From assembly GCA_018902385.1 (NCBI GenBank), contig JABSSW010000015.1, positions 124,001-188,000 on the forward strand: a stretch of DNA of 64,000 nucleotides, given 5' to 3'. The notes beneath the pieces are model-generated. The model worked only from the letters and a program-made list of their open reading frames with translations, was not told where the DNA came from and did not search any database. This DNA is from Physcia stellaris. Its lineage: Eukaryota; Ascomycota; Lecanoromycetes; Caliciales; Physciaceae. Position 1 is the stretch's first letter, and every line of letters begins with the position of its first letter. Both the position numbers and the translations under genes were made by a program. Positions 46,966-58,572 of the stretch are shown here, one piece after another.

Positions 46966-49076
46966 CGAACGCTGACCGCCCTAGGGCACGAACACGTCTG
47001 ATTGTCGTGAAGGTCAAAGCTTCCTTGATTTGGAGATGCCTTGCAAGTTGTGGACCAGCGCACACCCTGGAGCATCTGCAATGGTCTATTCAATGACGAT
47101 CGTCGAGCATCTCACTCTCCAAAGCATGGTGGCTTTCTTCCCAGCTGGATATTAGATGAGAGGGCCGGGGTGTGACCGTTATAGAGAAAGTCACAGGGAA
47201 TCAAGGACGGAAGGCGAAGTTTTTGTATCAGATATCCAGTCTTGAAATTGCAGGTTTCAGTGGCTGGTGAGTGATGTAAGCGTGCAGGAATGCGCCGAAA
47301 GCGCCAAGAGATGAGTGACCCCCTTACTGCTGACAGGCAGCCATGCTTACTCTACACGCATGATGACGATGTTCGAGCATTATAATCCCACCACAAGAGT
47401 TTTCCTCATATTGTTGCGTATTTTGATCAGAGCCAAATATGCCCGAGCCATATGTCCATAGTGCAGATACCTCCAGACCTTGGAGATGGGCCTCAAGAAG
47501 CCGCCGAAGGCGATCACCTAGCAGAAAACGAGCACCTCGAAAGACTCGCCGTGACTGAAGGCGGGTATCGCGAAGATCGAGCCAGCAACTCAAGATATCC
47601 TGAAAACTATAAACCACAGTCCCTGTGGATTCAGTCAAATCACATGTCCTTGTAATTATAAGTGTCCCACAGCGCAGACTGGGTACCCATCGTTGAACGC
47701 GACCAAAACAGCAATTTCAGCGCGAGAGAGTCTGGCAAAGTATCCATCGGCCAATTAACTTACTGGCACTGTCCTTCGCCTACCATCCTTACTAATCTCG
47801 AGTGATCTCCGCTATTGGCGCCCCAAACTTCAGAGCAACACTGTAAGATACTTCGCGTTGATTCACAGATTATCAAGTATATAGCCTGCAAAGATCTCTG
47901 TCATCGCTCGTGTACTGTTGTTGATAAGTTTCTCTTTACCCCTATAACCTTCCCTGGTAATACCCAACCATACCAAAGCGATACTCTCTGAGACCGCGAC
48001 TAGAATCTGCTTTGATACTGCCAGATGAGACCGCAACTGTCGGGACATAGCGCAGGTCTTAATCATAAACTTAAAGGTCGTAAGTCCACTCTTCGATACT
48101 GTATTCAGTGTGTCCTTCTCCCTACTAACAGCAATCACACACTACAATCTTAGTCCGTCGACTGCAAAGACCCCGTCTCTGTCTTCGCTATTGTAGGCCG
48201 CGTGATGTACGCTCACGTAGGCATTCTCAACCGCTAGTCGTGCTATACGGATGGAGGCCGTGCAGGTCTAGCTTTCCAGCCGAGCCTCATGTCATAAATT
48301 GATTGACCCGGCGAATTGCTCAGGATGCCGTCATACTATCAGGTCAGGAGCGCAAGCCTTTTCTCCGTGGCTAAAGTGTGGAGGCTCCGATTGTCATTAT
48401 TACAATAAGTGCTTCGAAGGCAGATAGTCTCCAGCTCCACGAGCACCAAGGACCTTCATGGTACAGAAATTGAAGCATTTGGATTTTGTTAGAAGCCCGA
48501 GAATCAATTGATGAGACAGAACCATGGGAAAGTATGAAATTGTCAATACACCCTGACGTCCAAACCCTGCACAAACAGCTTCTTTCAAAATGTCTCTTCA
48601 TGCAATTTGTATTCAAATTGAAACGAACCAGACACATGTACATGCTAACATATCTGACACGCATCAATTTTTTCCGTCCCTCCTTCATCCCTGCGAAACT
48701 AGGAATCCGGGTTCTCCTTCTACTCTGGGTGCGACTTTCCGCGCGCCTTTCACTATGGTGAGACATCTCATCGTCACTAAAGGATCTGCTGCACAGAAAA
48801 CCATTTTCGTAGCGCTAGTTCTTTGTCTGCTTGAGCACCATCTTCGTGCTCAATGCCCCTCACGGTGCGCGGAGCTGCAGCTGTCCGCACTCCACTTTTC
48901 GATGTCTCACCCTGCACTTTGTTTGATGGGGATATATAGTTTCCCCTAACAATTCTTCCTCAGTAGTGAATCTCTAGGATCTTTAAGTCTGTCAATCAAC
49001 ACCCCAAAACATTAAGTAATTCATTAACTTCAACTACCCAACCGCAGCAGTATCATCATTTCGCCCCAATTTCGAC
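46966..49076. other. 2.1-kb gene-poor stretch
   Basis: Minus-strand frames at 47324-47638 and 47863-48138 and overlapping frames at 48371-48949 have no recognisable domain and conflict with each other. I call no gene. The right end contains the promoter of the next gene. Confidence 0.4.
48932..48939 (+). promoter_or_regulatory. TATA box upstream of the proline-rich gene
   Basis: GATATATAG lies about 140 bp before the ATG at 49077. Confidence 0.45.
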
Positions 49077-49829
49077 ATGTCCATCATCCTTGACCTTATT
49101 ATTAGGATCTGTAATAGAGTAGCGAGACATCTCTTTCTTCGAAAATCTCCGGCAATTCCAATTCTACCTCTCGCAATTAAAGAACCACATCAGCAAGGAT
49201 TCATCTGGCCTTCGCTACGCGCGACCACAGGCATCATCTGGACACCATCGAAGTACTGCTGGCCCGTATCTCTCAATGGAACGACGCTATTTCGAAAACT
49301 ACTCGCCCAGACTATAAGAACCCGTCAAGCGCCTCAGGTTCCGCAAGACTACCATGAAGCCGATGTAGCAGCATCTCCCAACTCGCTTTCCCGTCGAAAC
49401 CCCACCACGCAAGCCGCGAAACCAGCCTCGCCTATTTTAGGGGGCCAAGCTTCGTCACCATTACCAGTCAGTGGGCTACCCTTGCCAGAAACACCACAGG
49501 AAGCCCTTTCCCAGCTTTATGATCCATCTTCACCCCCAACGCCTGTCTTGCGACCTTTAGCTCATCCACCCGTACTCCCATCTGCTCCAAAAGCATCAGG
49601 ACGTTTTCCGGAACCGATTACAGCGCCACTAGCAGTGCCTCAGCAAGGTCCTCGCACAAGCAGTGGTGACTCAAATGGGGAAGTCGAAGGATCTTGGCTG
49701 CGGGTACTTATTTCTTTAGTGCGAGCCGTATGGGCGTGGCTTCGATCTTGGTTCGCTGCACGGGAGGAGGTGGGTAAAAAGGGTGGGATATTCCATGTTG
49801 CTGAGCTTAGGGAGATTCTTGTTCGTTGA
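49077..49829 (+). CDS. Hypothetical proline-rich protein with C-terminal amphipathic/hydrophobic helix (250 aa)
   Basis: Single open exon from ATG at 49077 with a TATA box ~140 bp upstream. The first 20 residues (MSIILDLIIRICNRVARHL) are an amphipathic helix with Arg. Residues about 85-200 are Pro/Ser/Ala-rich and probably disordered. Near the C terminus, LRVLISLVRAVWAWLRSWFA is a Trp-rich hydrophobic/amphipathic helix that could touch membranes. No catalytic motif is visible and I recognise no family. Confidence 0.5.
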   Translation: MSIILDLIIRICNRVARHLFLRKSPAIPILPLAIKEPHQQGFIWPSLRATTGIIWTPSKYCWPVSLNGTTLFRKLLAQTIRTRQAPQVPQDYHEADVAASPNSLSRRNPTTQAAKPASPILGGQASSPLPVSGLPLPETPQEALSQLYDPSSPPTPVLRPLAHPPVLPSAPKASGRFPEPITAPLAVPQQGPRTSSGDSNGEVEGSWLRVLISLVRAVWAWLRSWFAAREEVGKKGGIFHVAELREILVR

Positions 49830-50443
49830 GATGGATGATGGGAGGGTGAGAGAGCTAGATAGGGGGTTGGTGGCTTTTGAGGATTTTGTTGATTAGGTGG
49901 GTTAGGTAACTGAAGAGGAAATATTCGCGGAGTCTGGCCATCGCCTCATGGCAGCGTTGTTTCTTTAAGATGGTATCTTCTCCGTACATTGTCGTGTTCT
50001 CTCAACCTTGGGGCGTAGGGAATTTTATACGATTGCATTGCCGACCGGGTCCTGCTCGATCTTCGGGTCCGCGGTATGGCTCAGACTGGCTCTTAGACTG
50101 GTGAGGGACCTGAAACGGCGTGAGTAAGGCTTGCATGTAGTACGAGTTGTCAGGAGTGAAAGACGGCTAGGACAGAGATTCTGAGGTTGATTGGGAATGA
50201 TGCAAGCTGGCGTTTTCCCATCTTTAGTCCTTAGCTACCTTTGTCAGCGACATCTCCCAACATTTCGCCACAAGTACGCAACTCCACAACAAATGCGGCC
50301 CTCTCTCGTCCTCAAGAGGTGCTCAAATTCTCAAATAAAATCCTGATCTCATTTTCTACCTACACCCAAAGTATTAAGATCGGACACATAAAACCACAAC
50401 AAGGAGCGCCAGCGAACGACATCCAAATTTAGACGAATCCTGC
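49830..50443. other. Intergenic region, no gene supported
   Basis: Only short frames without features. Confidence 0.4.
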
Positions 50444-51100
50444 TTACGTCTCCACCACTGTCATCCCCAATTTATCCATAACAGATACCTCGATGTAGAA
50501 GTCGATTTTAGTTTCATTGGTGGTTTGCAGCACACCACCACCAACTGAGAGCCTAGATAGTCCAGAAGATTTGCCATGTGGACATCGCATTCGGTATCCA
50601 AGGGGCTGGAAGGGTTTCTTAACTTCGAAACTCGCTTCCTTGATCCAACGATCTACAATTCTGAGTGTTTTTCCTTTCAATATAGGATAGCGTCGGCTCG
50701 TTGAAAAGCCATGGATTATCGAATTCTTTTTGACCGTATATTGCTAATTACTTTGAAGTCTCGAATGAGATCCCACGATCCTTTCCGTAGGATACACAGA
50801 TATTGCGATGCAAAAATGACTGATACTACCGTTGAGTAAGTTTGGCAAAACCATGCTGAGAAGATCACATGATACGACAACAGAGGAACAAGGCGGATGG
50901 TTTGGTTCGAGCAGGCTAGCGTTAAGACGGGACAGATCGCTTTGATTTGTGTGGTAGTAATTATCCAACACACACGGCTTCTTGAAAGTCGCCACAGAAG
51001 TTGGTATCTGGTCCGCATGGACATTGGTTTCCCGTGTCGGGAGAAGACTAAAACTGGGTAAATTTGATGGATCTCTCACCAAAGTAGGGAAAACACTCAA
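50444..51100 (-). pseudogene. Possible spliced gene or gene relic
   Basis: Two minus-strand frames, 51100-50744 and 50680-50444, have ordinary composition and could be exons of one gene; a GTAATT donor is near 50751 and AAAG/CAG-type acceptors are near 50675. I could not fix an in-frame junction or recognise a domain. Treat as a low-confidence relic. Confidence 0.25.
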
Positions 51101-51120
51101 ACTGAAGACAGATTGCTCAA

Positions 51121-51246
51121 AAATTGTTCATATTAATTACCTAGATCAGTGAAGTAATCGTGGATGAGGACCGCACTAAAACTTGAAGGAGACCCCGAGT
51201 TCTAGTGCGGTCCTAACCATGATTAGTATGATTTTTGAACAATTCA
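51121..51246. repeat. Hairpin-forming inverted repeat (MITE-like)
   Basis: AGGACCGCACTAAAACT (51167-51183) is matched by AGTTCTAGTGCGGTCCT (51198-51214), one mismatch in 17, across a 14-base loop. Outer arms AAATTGTTCA...TATTAAT and ATTAGTATG...TTGAACAATT are also complementary with a small offset. It lies between two minus-strand genes. Confidence 0.6.
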
Positions 51247-51544
51247 ATTGCTCAACGGCTCTTGATAGCTGTCAGTTGCTCACTATCTCGGAAAACTTCT
51301 TGATGTTGTCCACAGCATGTCATAAAATTGAATCTTTGGATAGAGGATAACGCATGAACCGATTTGTATTTTTCTTTGATATTCTAGACCTGTGTATGTA
51401 TGCTCGCTCTGGTGGTTAGATTTCGATATATGGTTGAATTCGTCATAAAGAACGTAAGATATACTCCGATTTAAAGGTGCTTTACGCTGTAGAGCTCTTC
51501 TCAGAGTACAGTTCAGTATCCCTCCACAAGCGACACTGTGCTGT

Positions 51545-53119
51545 TTACGCAGAAGTCCGGTGGACACCAGGGTAAGATACAGTGAACTCATTCTGTAATT
51601 TTTCGACCAGTTGGCGAGCTTTCTCCATTTCTCTGGTTTGGTCAAATTTCCTGGAAGATGAGGAGTCAGAAAGTACACCTTTGGAAATCGGGTTACCTAC
51701 TTTAATGTTATCTTTGTCTTTTTCCGGCTTCCCATTAATCTGACTTGGCGTTGATCACCCCGAAGCTGAGCTCGATGTCGCATGATCCAGTAGCAATGGT
51801 ACATCATGCGTCTATCTTCCAATGACATCCACCATCCCAGGGCATCGTCGACTCTGAACGTGAGGAGATTGTGTAATTGGATAGCGATCGCACTGAGTAC
51901 AATGTACGAATCAATCTCGATTTTTGGATCTCGGCGAAGGACACCATGAGGCTCACAACTCAGTACTAGGGTCTCTAAAGGGTGTCGCTGATCGGAATCG
52001 AGTAACTGTCCATTCTCTACATCTGTAGGTAGTAGGAACTTGGCGAAGAAAAATGTGGCACTGATACACCTTTGAGAAAGATGGAGATGTCGAACCCGGG
52101 GTATGAAAGATGGGATTAGGTCCAGGAAATCTTGTCTGCCTTCAGGTAGCCAGTTGACAACTTTGAAAGCTTCGAGAGTTTTCTTGTTAAGTCGAAGCCA
52201 ATGATAAACAATCATGGGGCTTAGTCCAGGGCAGCTCTCAAGTTGTAAATAATTAAGGCTTCGTGGAAATCGCTCAAGGAACATCGGATGCTCCTCGTTG
52301 ATTGGACCATCGAGACATAGTTCTCTTAGCCTGGGAGGCCATTCGTACGAAGTACCCCAGTCAACGCCGTCACCGTGAGTGGAATTATTGGCGAAGTTCA
52401 AAACTTCCAGATTTGGCATACTTTGCAGCGCATGGAATAACTGACGAAGATTGACGCGTTGAACTCGGTGCATATCTATTTCTTGAAGCGATTCACATCG
52501 CGACAAGGCCTGTAACCATTTGGGACTGCCGAGAGTTATTAGTAACGTGCCAACGCTTATTGAAAGATTTGAGCGCAGCTGACTCAAATCTTGGCTTTCA
52601 GTTTCCGACTCTCTGTGTCGGAAAAATCGACGCAGGTAGTTGGCGAAGATGAGAGACGACTGCTTACGGGAGTATAAATACAGGCGGTGCGAAGAAAACG
52701 CGAAGGCTATGGCGAATTTTGCTTAAGAGCTTTGCCACCAAAGATCTGCTAGCATCCTCGTACAGGTTTTCAAGATTCAGTGTATGAATGTGTCCCGCAA
52801 GGCCGTTGTTTGGCCTCTTCGCGTCTACTGGGCAGCAAATGGTCCTAACGAAACGTTGAAACCGACTTTTGTCATAGTGCAAAGAGTTGTATAAAAGGCA
52901 CACAAAAGCCGCATACCAGCTTCGGCAGACGAGTGATAAATCTTTCAAGGTTCGCTGCTCCGACGCTAAAGAGTCTTCTTTGACATAGTGATATATACGA
53001 TGAATAATCTCCACCGGTAGGATGGGTGCGAAGCTTTCCTGCTGTTCATCGCTTGCTCTGTCTTTACCTTTTGGATCATCGAGATGTGTGGGAGGCTGTC
53101 GTGGAGAGCATTTCACCAT
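51545..53119 (-). CDS. F-box protein with leucine-rich-repeat-like region (three exons, 494 aa)
   Basis: Exons 53119-52700, 52659-51701 and 51650-51545 join in frame (1485 bases). An F-box-like domain at about 34-82 reads LPVEIIHRIYHYV, then LSLVCRSWYAAFVCLLYNSL, the usual Leu-Pro start and CRxW core that bind Skp1. A region of about 320 residues with LRR-like strands follows (for example MPNLEVLNFANNSTHGDG and PPRLRELCLDGP), a likely substrate-recognition part. The last exon adds a helix, REMEKARQLVEKLQNEF. Function in SCF ubiquitin ligation is by family; the substrate is unknown. The first intron (40 bp, GTTTTC donor) is weak; without it the frame breaks. The second uses GTAGGT and CTTCCAG. 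Confidence 0.72.
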
Positions 53120-53579
53120 CGTCGTCGCTTGTATCTAGTGGAAGGCTCTCGTTATCGCAATTGGTTGAAAATAGAGACAGGAATGACTTTGATCTCCAGT
53201 GGTCTCTGGGAAAAGGTATGCGGTCATCGCCAAGACTCGGCTCGGACCCTGACCCCTCGGATTTGCACATCCGAGTGATCTTAGGGTTGGATACCTTAAT
53301 TTACTGTACTCATACTACCGTGAGGGAACGACATCTGGGGAAATTCGACCTTGAGATAATGTCTCATGGTCATTGAGTCCTATTTTGGTTTGTTGTGCTT
53401 AATTCGAGTAAGGGACTTGCCTAGACTAGCCATCATGGACTTGAGCCACCGTTTCGAAGATTGGGCAATTAATGTCGACGAAAAAACCACGGTAGTCACC
53501 TCAAGTTGGAATGCGTCTATATGACGTTGATGCAGCAAAAGTACAAATTGGATGCTTTAGAAAACCAGCTATATTTCCC
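53120..53579. other. Intergenic region
   Basis: Upstream of the F-box gene and 3' flank of the secreted protein gene. Short frames only. Confidence 0.4.
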
Positions 53580-54884
53580 TCACCGTTTCGCACCACCAAA
53601 ATCTAAACCCGCATCTCCTTCATCGGGCTCAATATACGCAATCCAGCCATACACAGCACAATCCACCGATAACGTCCCTCCATGCTTATCCTGTCCGTCA
53701 CCAGCATCGCATCCATTGGTGATCTGATCGAAATATTGATTGCACCAATAACTCGGACCCTTGGGTACAGAGGCCACGATACTTGGTGCCGGCGCATTTG
53801 CGCACTCAGGGCGGTCGTCCCACCAAAACGCGAGCTGGTAAGAGGCGGCAGGGTCGCTATCAGCTATGGGATACGAGTGGTATGCGGGCTTGCCTTTGAC
53901 GAGGGTAAGTGTAGATGGGTCCTGCGGGGTGCAGAACTCTTCGATGCTCTTGAGGATGTCGTTTGTTTGTGCGCGAGGCACGGCGGTTGCCTCAGCAGAG
54001 GCGTCGCCGAACGAGGCTCCGCATGATAGAGTGGTCTTTGTGGAATCGAATGCTGTGCTTGTGGGCGCTTGGGTGGTTGAGGGAACTGGGGGAAATGATG
54101 TTGTGCTTGGTACAGGTACGGCGGAAGGATGGATGATCAGACTACCAGCAGGAGCTGCAGTGTAGGCACAGACGTTAGAGGCGGACGTCATTGTGGGATA
54201 TGTATTTCCGTCATTGCAGCCACACCATGTCGCGGGGGTAAAGGTTGCGGCCCCGATATTGGAGCCCGCACCGCAAGAGAACGAGGTTGCAGCCGTGGTA
54301 GTGGGGCAGTAAGGAGCGTTTTGCCTTACGCCATCATTGGGGCAGTCTCCAGGCTGTATGGTTACCCCACCAATTCCAGTCGTGAACGATTTTTGGGCTG
54401 TGGTTGTGGGGCAGTAAGGAGCGTTTTCCCTTACGCCATCATTGGGGCAGTCTCCAGGCTGGATGGTTACTCCACCAATTCCAGTAGTGAATGATTGTTG
54501 GGCTGTGGTTGAGGGTTTGGTTGTCGTTGGCGGGACTGAAGAAGTCGGAGCTACTGAAGAAGTCGGAGCTACTGAAGAAATCGGAGCTCCCGTTGAAGTG
54601 TGTGCAATTGAGCCACTTGCGGAAGCAGAGGCAGCACCGCAACCATCCGGACCTGCTATGGTTTCATCACTGCAGTCGTACCAACTGTAGTCGGTGACAG
54701 CGCATTCCAGACCCCAGGTCTCGCAAGTGCAATCGGCGTAGTCTGGACAATCATCGCTTGCTTGACGAGAATAGAGAACGGCACCGCCCATAGGTATTCG
54801 GTCCATCTTGTAGTCAAGGGAAGGAGTGACAGTAACGAAAAGGTAGGACAGCGCGAAAGCGCCAGCAACATGTTTAGAGAACAT
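53580..54884 (-). CDS. Secreted Ser/Thr-rich protein with Cys-bearing tandem repeats (434 aa)
   Basis: Uninterrupted frame from ATG at 54884. A signal peptide is likely (MFSKHVAGAFALSYLFVTVT) and there is a possible Kex2-like site SRQAS near 39-43. A Cys-rich N-terminal part follows (CPDYADCTCETWGLEC). Ser/Thr/Pro-rich linkers hold three SVAPTS units. Two near-identical 35-residue repeats (about 126-195) carry GIGGVTIQPGDCPNDGVR and end NAPYCP. The C-terminal 130 residues are more globular, with FWWDDRPECANAP, YWCNQYFDQITNGCDAG and YGWIAYIEP. No GPI tail is visible. It looks like an extracellular, O-glycosylated wall or matrix protein. Catalytic function is not evident, and I do not recognise the C-terminal domain. 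It lies next to AT-rich block 2. Confidence 0.75.
   Translation of the reverse strand: MFSKHVAGAFALSYLFVTVTPSLDYKMDRIPMGGAVLYSRQASDDCPDYADCTCETWGLECAVTDYSWYDCSDETIAGPDGCGAASASASGSIAHTSTGAPISSVAPTSSVAPTSSVPPTTTKPSTTAQQSFTTGIGGVTIQPGDCPNDGVRENAPYCPTTTAQKSFTTGIGGVTIQPGDCPNDGVRQNAPYCPTTTAATSFSCGAGSNIGAATFTPATWCGCNDGNTYPTMTSASNVCAYTAAPAGSLIIHPSAVPVPSTTSFPPVPSTTQAPTSTAFDSTKTTLSCGASFGDASAEATAVPRAQTNDILKSIEEFCTPQDPSTLTLVKGKPAYHSYPIADSDPAASYQLAFWWDDRPECANAPAPSIVASVPKGPSYWCNQYFDQITNGCDAGDGQDKHGGTLSVDCAVYGWIAYIEPDEGDAGLDFGGAKR
54299..54508 (-). repeat. Two tandem 105-bp coding repeats
   Basis: The two units share GGGGCAGTAAGGAGCGTTTT, then GCCATCATTGGGGCAGTCTC, with few differences, and encode the 35-residue Cys-bearing repeats. 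Smaller 18-bp repeats (three copies of a CTACTGAAGAAGTCGGAG-like unit) follow at about 54536-54590. Confidence 0.85.
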
Positions 54885-55411
54885 CGTGACACCAGATGGA
54901 TAATTCGGTGGCTTCGAATCAGGAACGTTGACGGTTAAGAAATAACAGGAGAATGTACAAATTTCTCAAATGAAGCGGCAAAAGTGGAGACCGCAAGAGA
55001 AGAAGAAGAATTGTCTACAAAAGACGAAGAAACAGATGCTGTTGTGAAAAAAGAGCACGAGATAGAATACCGAAAAGAGGAACCATAATGGCAGCCCCCG
55101 ATGTGGCTCATGCCCTCATATCACATCAAATTACGATATCCAACACCAACCGACAATTTCAGCTGGGAACATGGAATACTGCCTTATTAAGATATGGGAT
55201 TGCTGAGCCTCGCATGGAAAAACAACGGTGCTTCAGATCATGGGCTTTAGGCCGCCGATCGGATGTTTCAGATTTGAGTGATAATGCCAAGACGGGAGAC
55301 GGCGTGCCAAGCGAGGTGGATCTAAGCTCTTTCTGGCTGCAGAGCTGTTGGAAGAAAGTAACAGAAAACTGACTATTGACTCATTAAGCGAGTTGCACGT
55401 GACTAATCTTA
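54885..55411. other. Margin of AT-rich block 2
   Basis: Ordinary composition to about 55411. A 94-codon plus-strand frame (55088-55372) has no recognisable domain and I do not call it a gene. Its 3' end overlaps a segment whose mutated copy lies at 58366-58433. Confidence 0.4.
55344..55411 (+). repeat. Unmutated copy of a 68-bp repeat (pair with 58366-58433)
   Basis: Ungapped alignment of 68 positions to 58366-58433. About 18 differences, of which about 14 read C-to-T or G-to-A going from this copy to the other. Confidence 0.8.
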
Positions 55412-58365
55412 TATGTTTGACATTCGATCTTCTACAAAATCGTTTGTAACATTTTTTAAATAATCATAATTCACACACTTTACAACAGAAACATTGCATT
55501 CGATTATATGATTTTATCGAATTTCGATTCTGATTTTCTGTCATTGTGCTAATTATTTTTTTTTCTGGTGTCCATTCTCGGAAAGTGAACAGCTAGCAGA
55601 GATTTTCGCCGAACATCTTCTAGTCATATTTTGAGACTGCAAAATCGAGCTTCTTTATTACACAACAATCAGGCTACGAACAGTCTATCTTTTCGAACGG
55701 CGAAGTTCTTTATACTATTACTATTGAACGGCGAAGTTTCAACTTCATACGACTTATAATTGACGAGTAGTTTTAGTCAGCACGTTGTACTTTCTGTTTT
55801 CGATTTCGAATATATTCGATTTGTTAATTTCGCAATATTTTTCGAAACAACATTTTTTGCACGTTTGCAAACAAAACATCAAACATATTTTTATATCGAT
55901 TGTTTGAATTCTCATTACGAACAGTGAAAAAAAACGATTACGAATAATTGCTGTTATTGAATAAAATATTCGTTTTGAAACAATTCAATCAAAACATTCG
56001 TTTATTAGCGATTTCGATAATCGTGCGAACGTTATTATCATTTTTGAAATACGCAATTATTCGAAACTTGATCGTGAATATTTCGTTCATGATACAATTT
56101 TAGCGAACAGAACGTGTATTTTCGTCGAAAAATCAATTGATTCGTGATTATTTCAAAAATCGATTTGTATTCGTCGCAATGATTTCGACGTTTTGTTTAA
56201 GAATTCGATTTCGATAATCTGTTTATTCGTTTCAACATCGTGTTTCAGAATTCGATTTCGATAGTTTGTTCATTCATTTGATTGAAATCGTTTTTCGTTT
56301 TTGTATCAATCAGTATCATCATCATGAAGTTTGTTTTATTCAAATACGATATGATAAACAAAACACGCAATATCAAACAAAATAACGAATTTATTCGAAA
56401 ATATTACGAACGTATCAATGATTCGTTTATTGTTGAGTTTGATTACAGAAATAAAACGAAAAATGTTACGTTTTTTGAAAAAGAGTTAATATGATTGACT
56501 TTTGTCATCGAAAAATGAATCAGAAAAATCAAAAACACAAAATTTTTCAATTATTTTGCAAACAAATTCGTTAAAAATTTATTCGATACATACATCATTG
56601 CAAAACGAAAAATGCTGAAAAAAAAACGAAAATTTCGTCAAAAAAAAGAACGAAAATTTCAAAATAAATATCAAATAATTTTGTAACAATTTCAGAATTT
56701 CGTTGATCACAATGTTTTTTACGAATTTTCGTTCATTCTGAAAAAATTGTCATGCGATTTGTCGAAAATCAATGCAAATGACATGAATTTTAATGATATC
56801 GAATCAATGAACGAAATTTTTGTTTTTGAATTTGACAAATGAATTGTCGTCATTGCAAAAAAAAAATTTTTGATTTTATTAATACATTCGCAAATTTTTC
56901 GAAAAATTCGTTCGCATTCGATATCGAGACTATTGAAACAATTGTCGAATAATTCATTTGATTGAAATCGTTGTTACATTGTTGATATGAAGATTTTGAA
57001 TCAAAAAATTTTTGCTTTGATTGTCATGTATGACGCATTTTCGAAAAATTCGTTCGCATTATTTTTCGAAAATTTGAAAATTTCGATCGCAATGAATATG
57101 TCGTTTTTCAAACATTTTATGAACATAAATGATTTTGTTATTGAAATTTTTGATTTTGATATTGCAATGAATGCATTTTTGAAAAATTCGTTAATACAAC
57201 ATATCGAAAATTCAAAAACATTGAAAAAAATTCGATCGATATTCTTTACGAACTGTTTGCATTTTTTGTTTTCGATTTCAACATTGATATCGATTTCGAA
57301 ATTTATACGATCGATTCAGAAATCACATGCTCGAATATTCAAATTTCGATTACATTTTTTAGACGAAAAATGCAATTATTATCGTTTCGTGATTTTGCAT
57401 TGCGTAACATTTCATTTGATTGAAATCGTTCAAATATTAATTCTATTGATTCGAACATATTTTCGATTTCTATTTGTATTTCTGTTTCGACTGTCAATGT
57501 CATCATTTCGAATGTCATTTCTGAAATCATGAATGTTCACTTCTATAAGAAAAAACAATTGTTTTGTTCGACGATGTATTTTTCTGTCTCGATTACTATC
57601 GAATGTATTATTGTTGTGAATACGAATTTCTATGAAAAAACAATTTTGTTTTTTTGTTGATATTGATGTTATTTGCATTGTTGTTGTTGTTGAAAATATC
57701 GATGCGTTCATCTTGATCGTTAATTTGATCAATATTACGAAAAATTCTGTCTAAATGTCATTTCTGAATTTTATTGAATACGTGATTTCGAAATCGAAAC
57801 ATAAAAAACTGTCGAAAATGAAAATAAAAATCGTATAAAAATCGAAACATATCGATTCATGAAATAAAATCGTTGTTGAAATAATTGCAAAATTTTCATA
57901 CAAAATGATTTTGTCTTTTTGACATTTCGACAACGATTAAAATTTTCGAAATAATTGCAAAATGCGCATGCGAAATGATTATTTTCTCGAACACATCAAC
58001 AATCGTTAATACATTTGAAATATTTGTTGTTTTCGCATACGAAATAATTTTGTTTTTCGACAATATGCAAAATTCAAAATCGTGCAAATTCGAAAATTTC
58101 GAATCGACATACGATTTCGACATTTCGAATTTGCAAAACAATCAATTGATATCATGCAATTGCGACGAAAATAAAATTTTATTTTTTTGAATTTTCGATA
58201 TTTTTCGATATTTGTTTTACGAATTTTTTGTTTTGCGACGCACAACGTGATTTATTTGATTTGATTTTCGATGTCAATATTGTTGTGCGTAAAAAAATAC
58301 ATGTCGCATGTTTGAAAATAATTTAACGAAATGACGTTGAAAACAGCGTTTTGTTATGAGAAAAA

Positions 58366-58433
58366 ATTGTTGAAAAGAAAAAACAAAAAATTGATAATTG
58401 ATTCATTAAACAAATTGCACGTAATCAGTTTTA
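58366..58433 (+). repeat. Mutated copy of the 68-bp repeat
   Basis: Direct-orientation copy inside AT-rich block 2. About 11 of the ~14 RIP-type changes are at CpT/ApG, one each at CpC, CpG and CpA. CpA in TCATT and GCACG is unchanged. Confidence 0.8.
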
Positions 58434-58519
58434 TTAAACTGATCGTCGAATCAAACTTCAAGCTCGAATGCGTCGATTTGATTCGATTTGCAAATTGAAA
58501 ATTTCGATTTGAATTTGAA

Positions 58520-58572
58520 TTTGAATCAAACTCAAATTTTTTAACGTGTCAAAAATTTGAGTTTGATTCAAA
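58520..58572. repeat. Perfect 22-bp inverted repeat with 9-bp spacer
   Basis: TTTGAATCAAACTCAAATTT (58520-58539, plus two T) is complementary to 58551-58572. It sits in a run of TTTGAAT/ATTCAAA words. The arms keep CpT, unusual for this block. Confidence 0.75.

Noticed and set aside
47324-47638. 104-codon minus-strand frame
   Set aside because: No recognisable domain, overlaps another frame, no promoter feature; could be chance.
48371-48949. Overlapping frames on both strands
   Set aside because: Mutually exclusive, no domains, and no splice model joins them.
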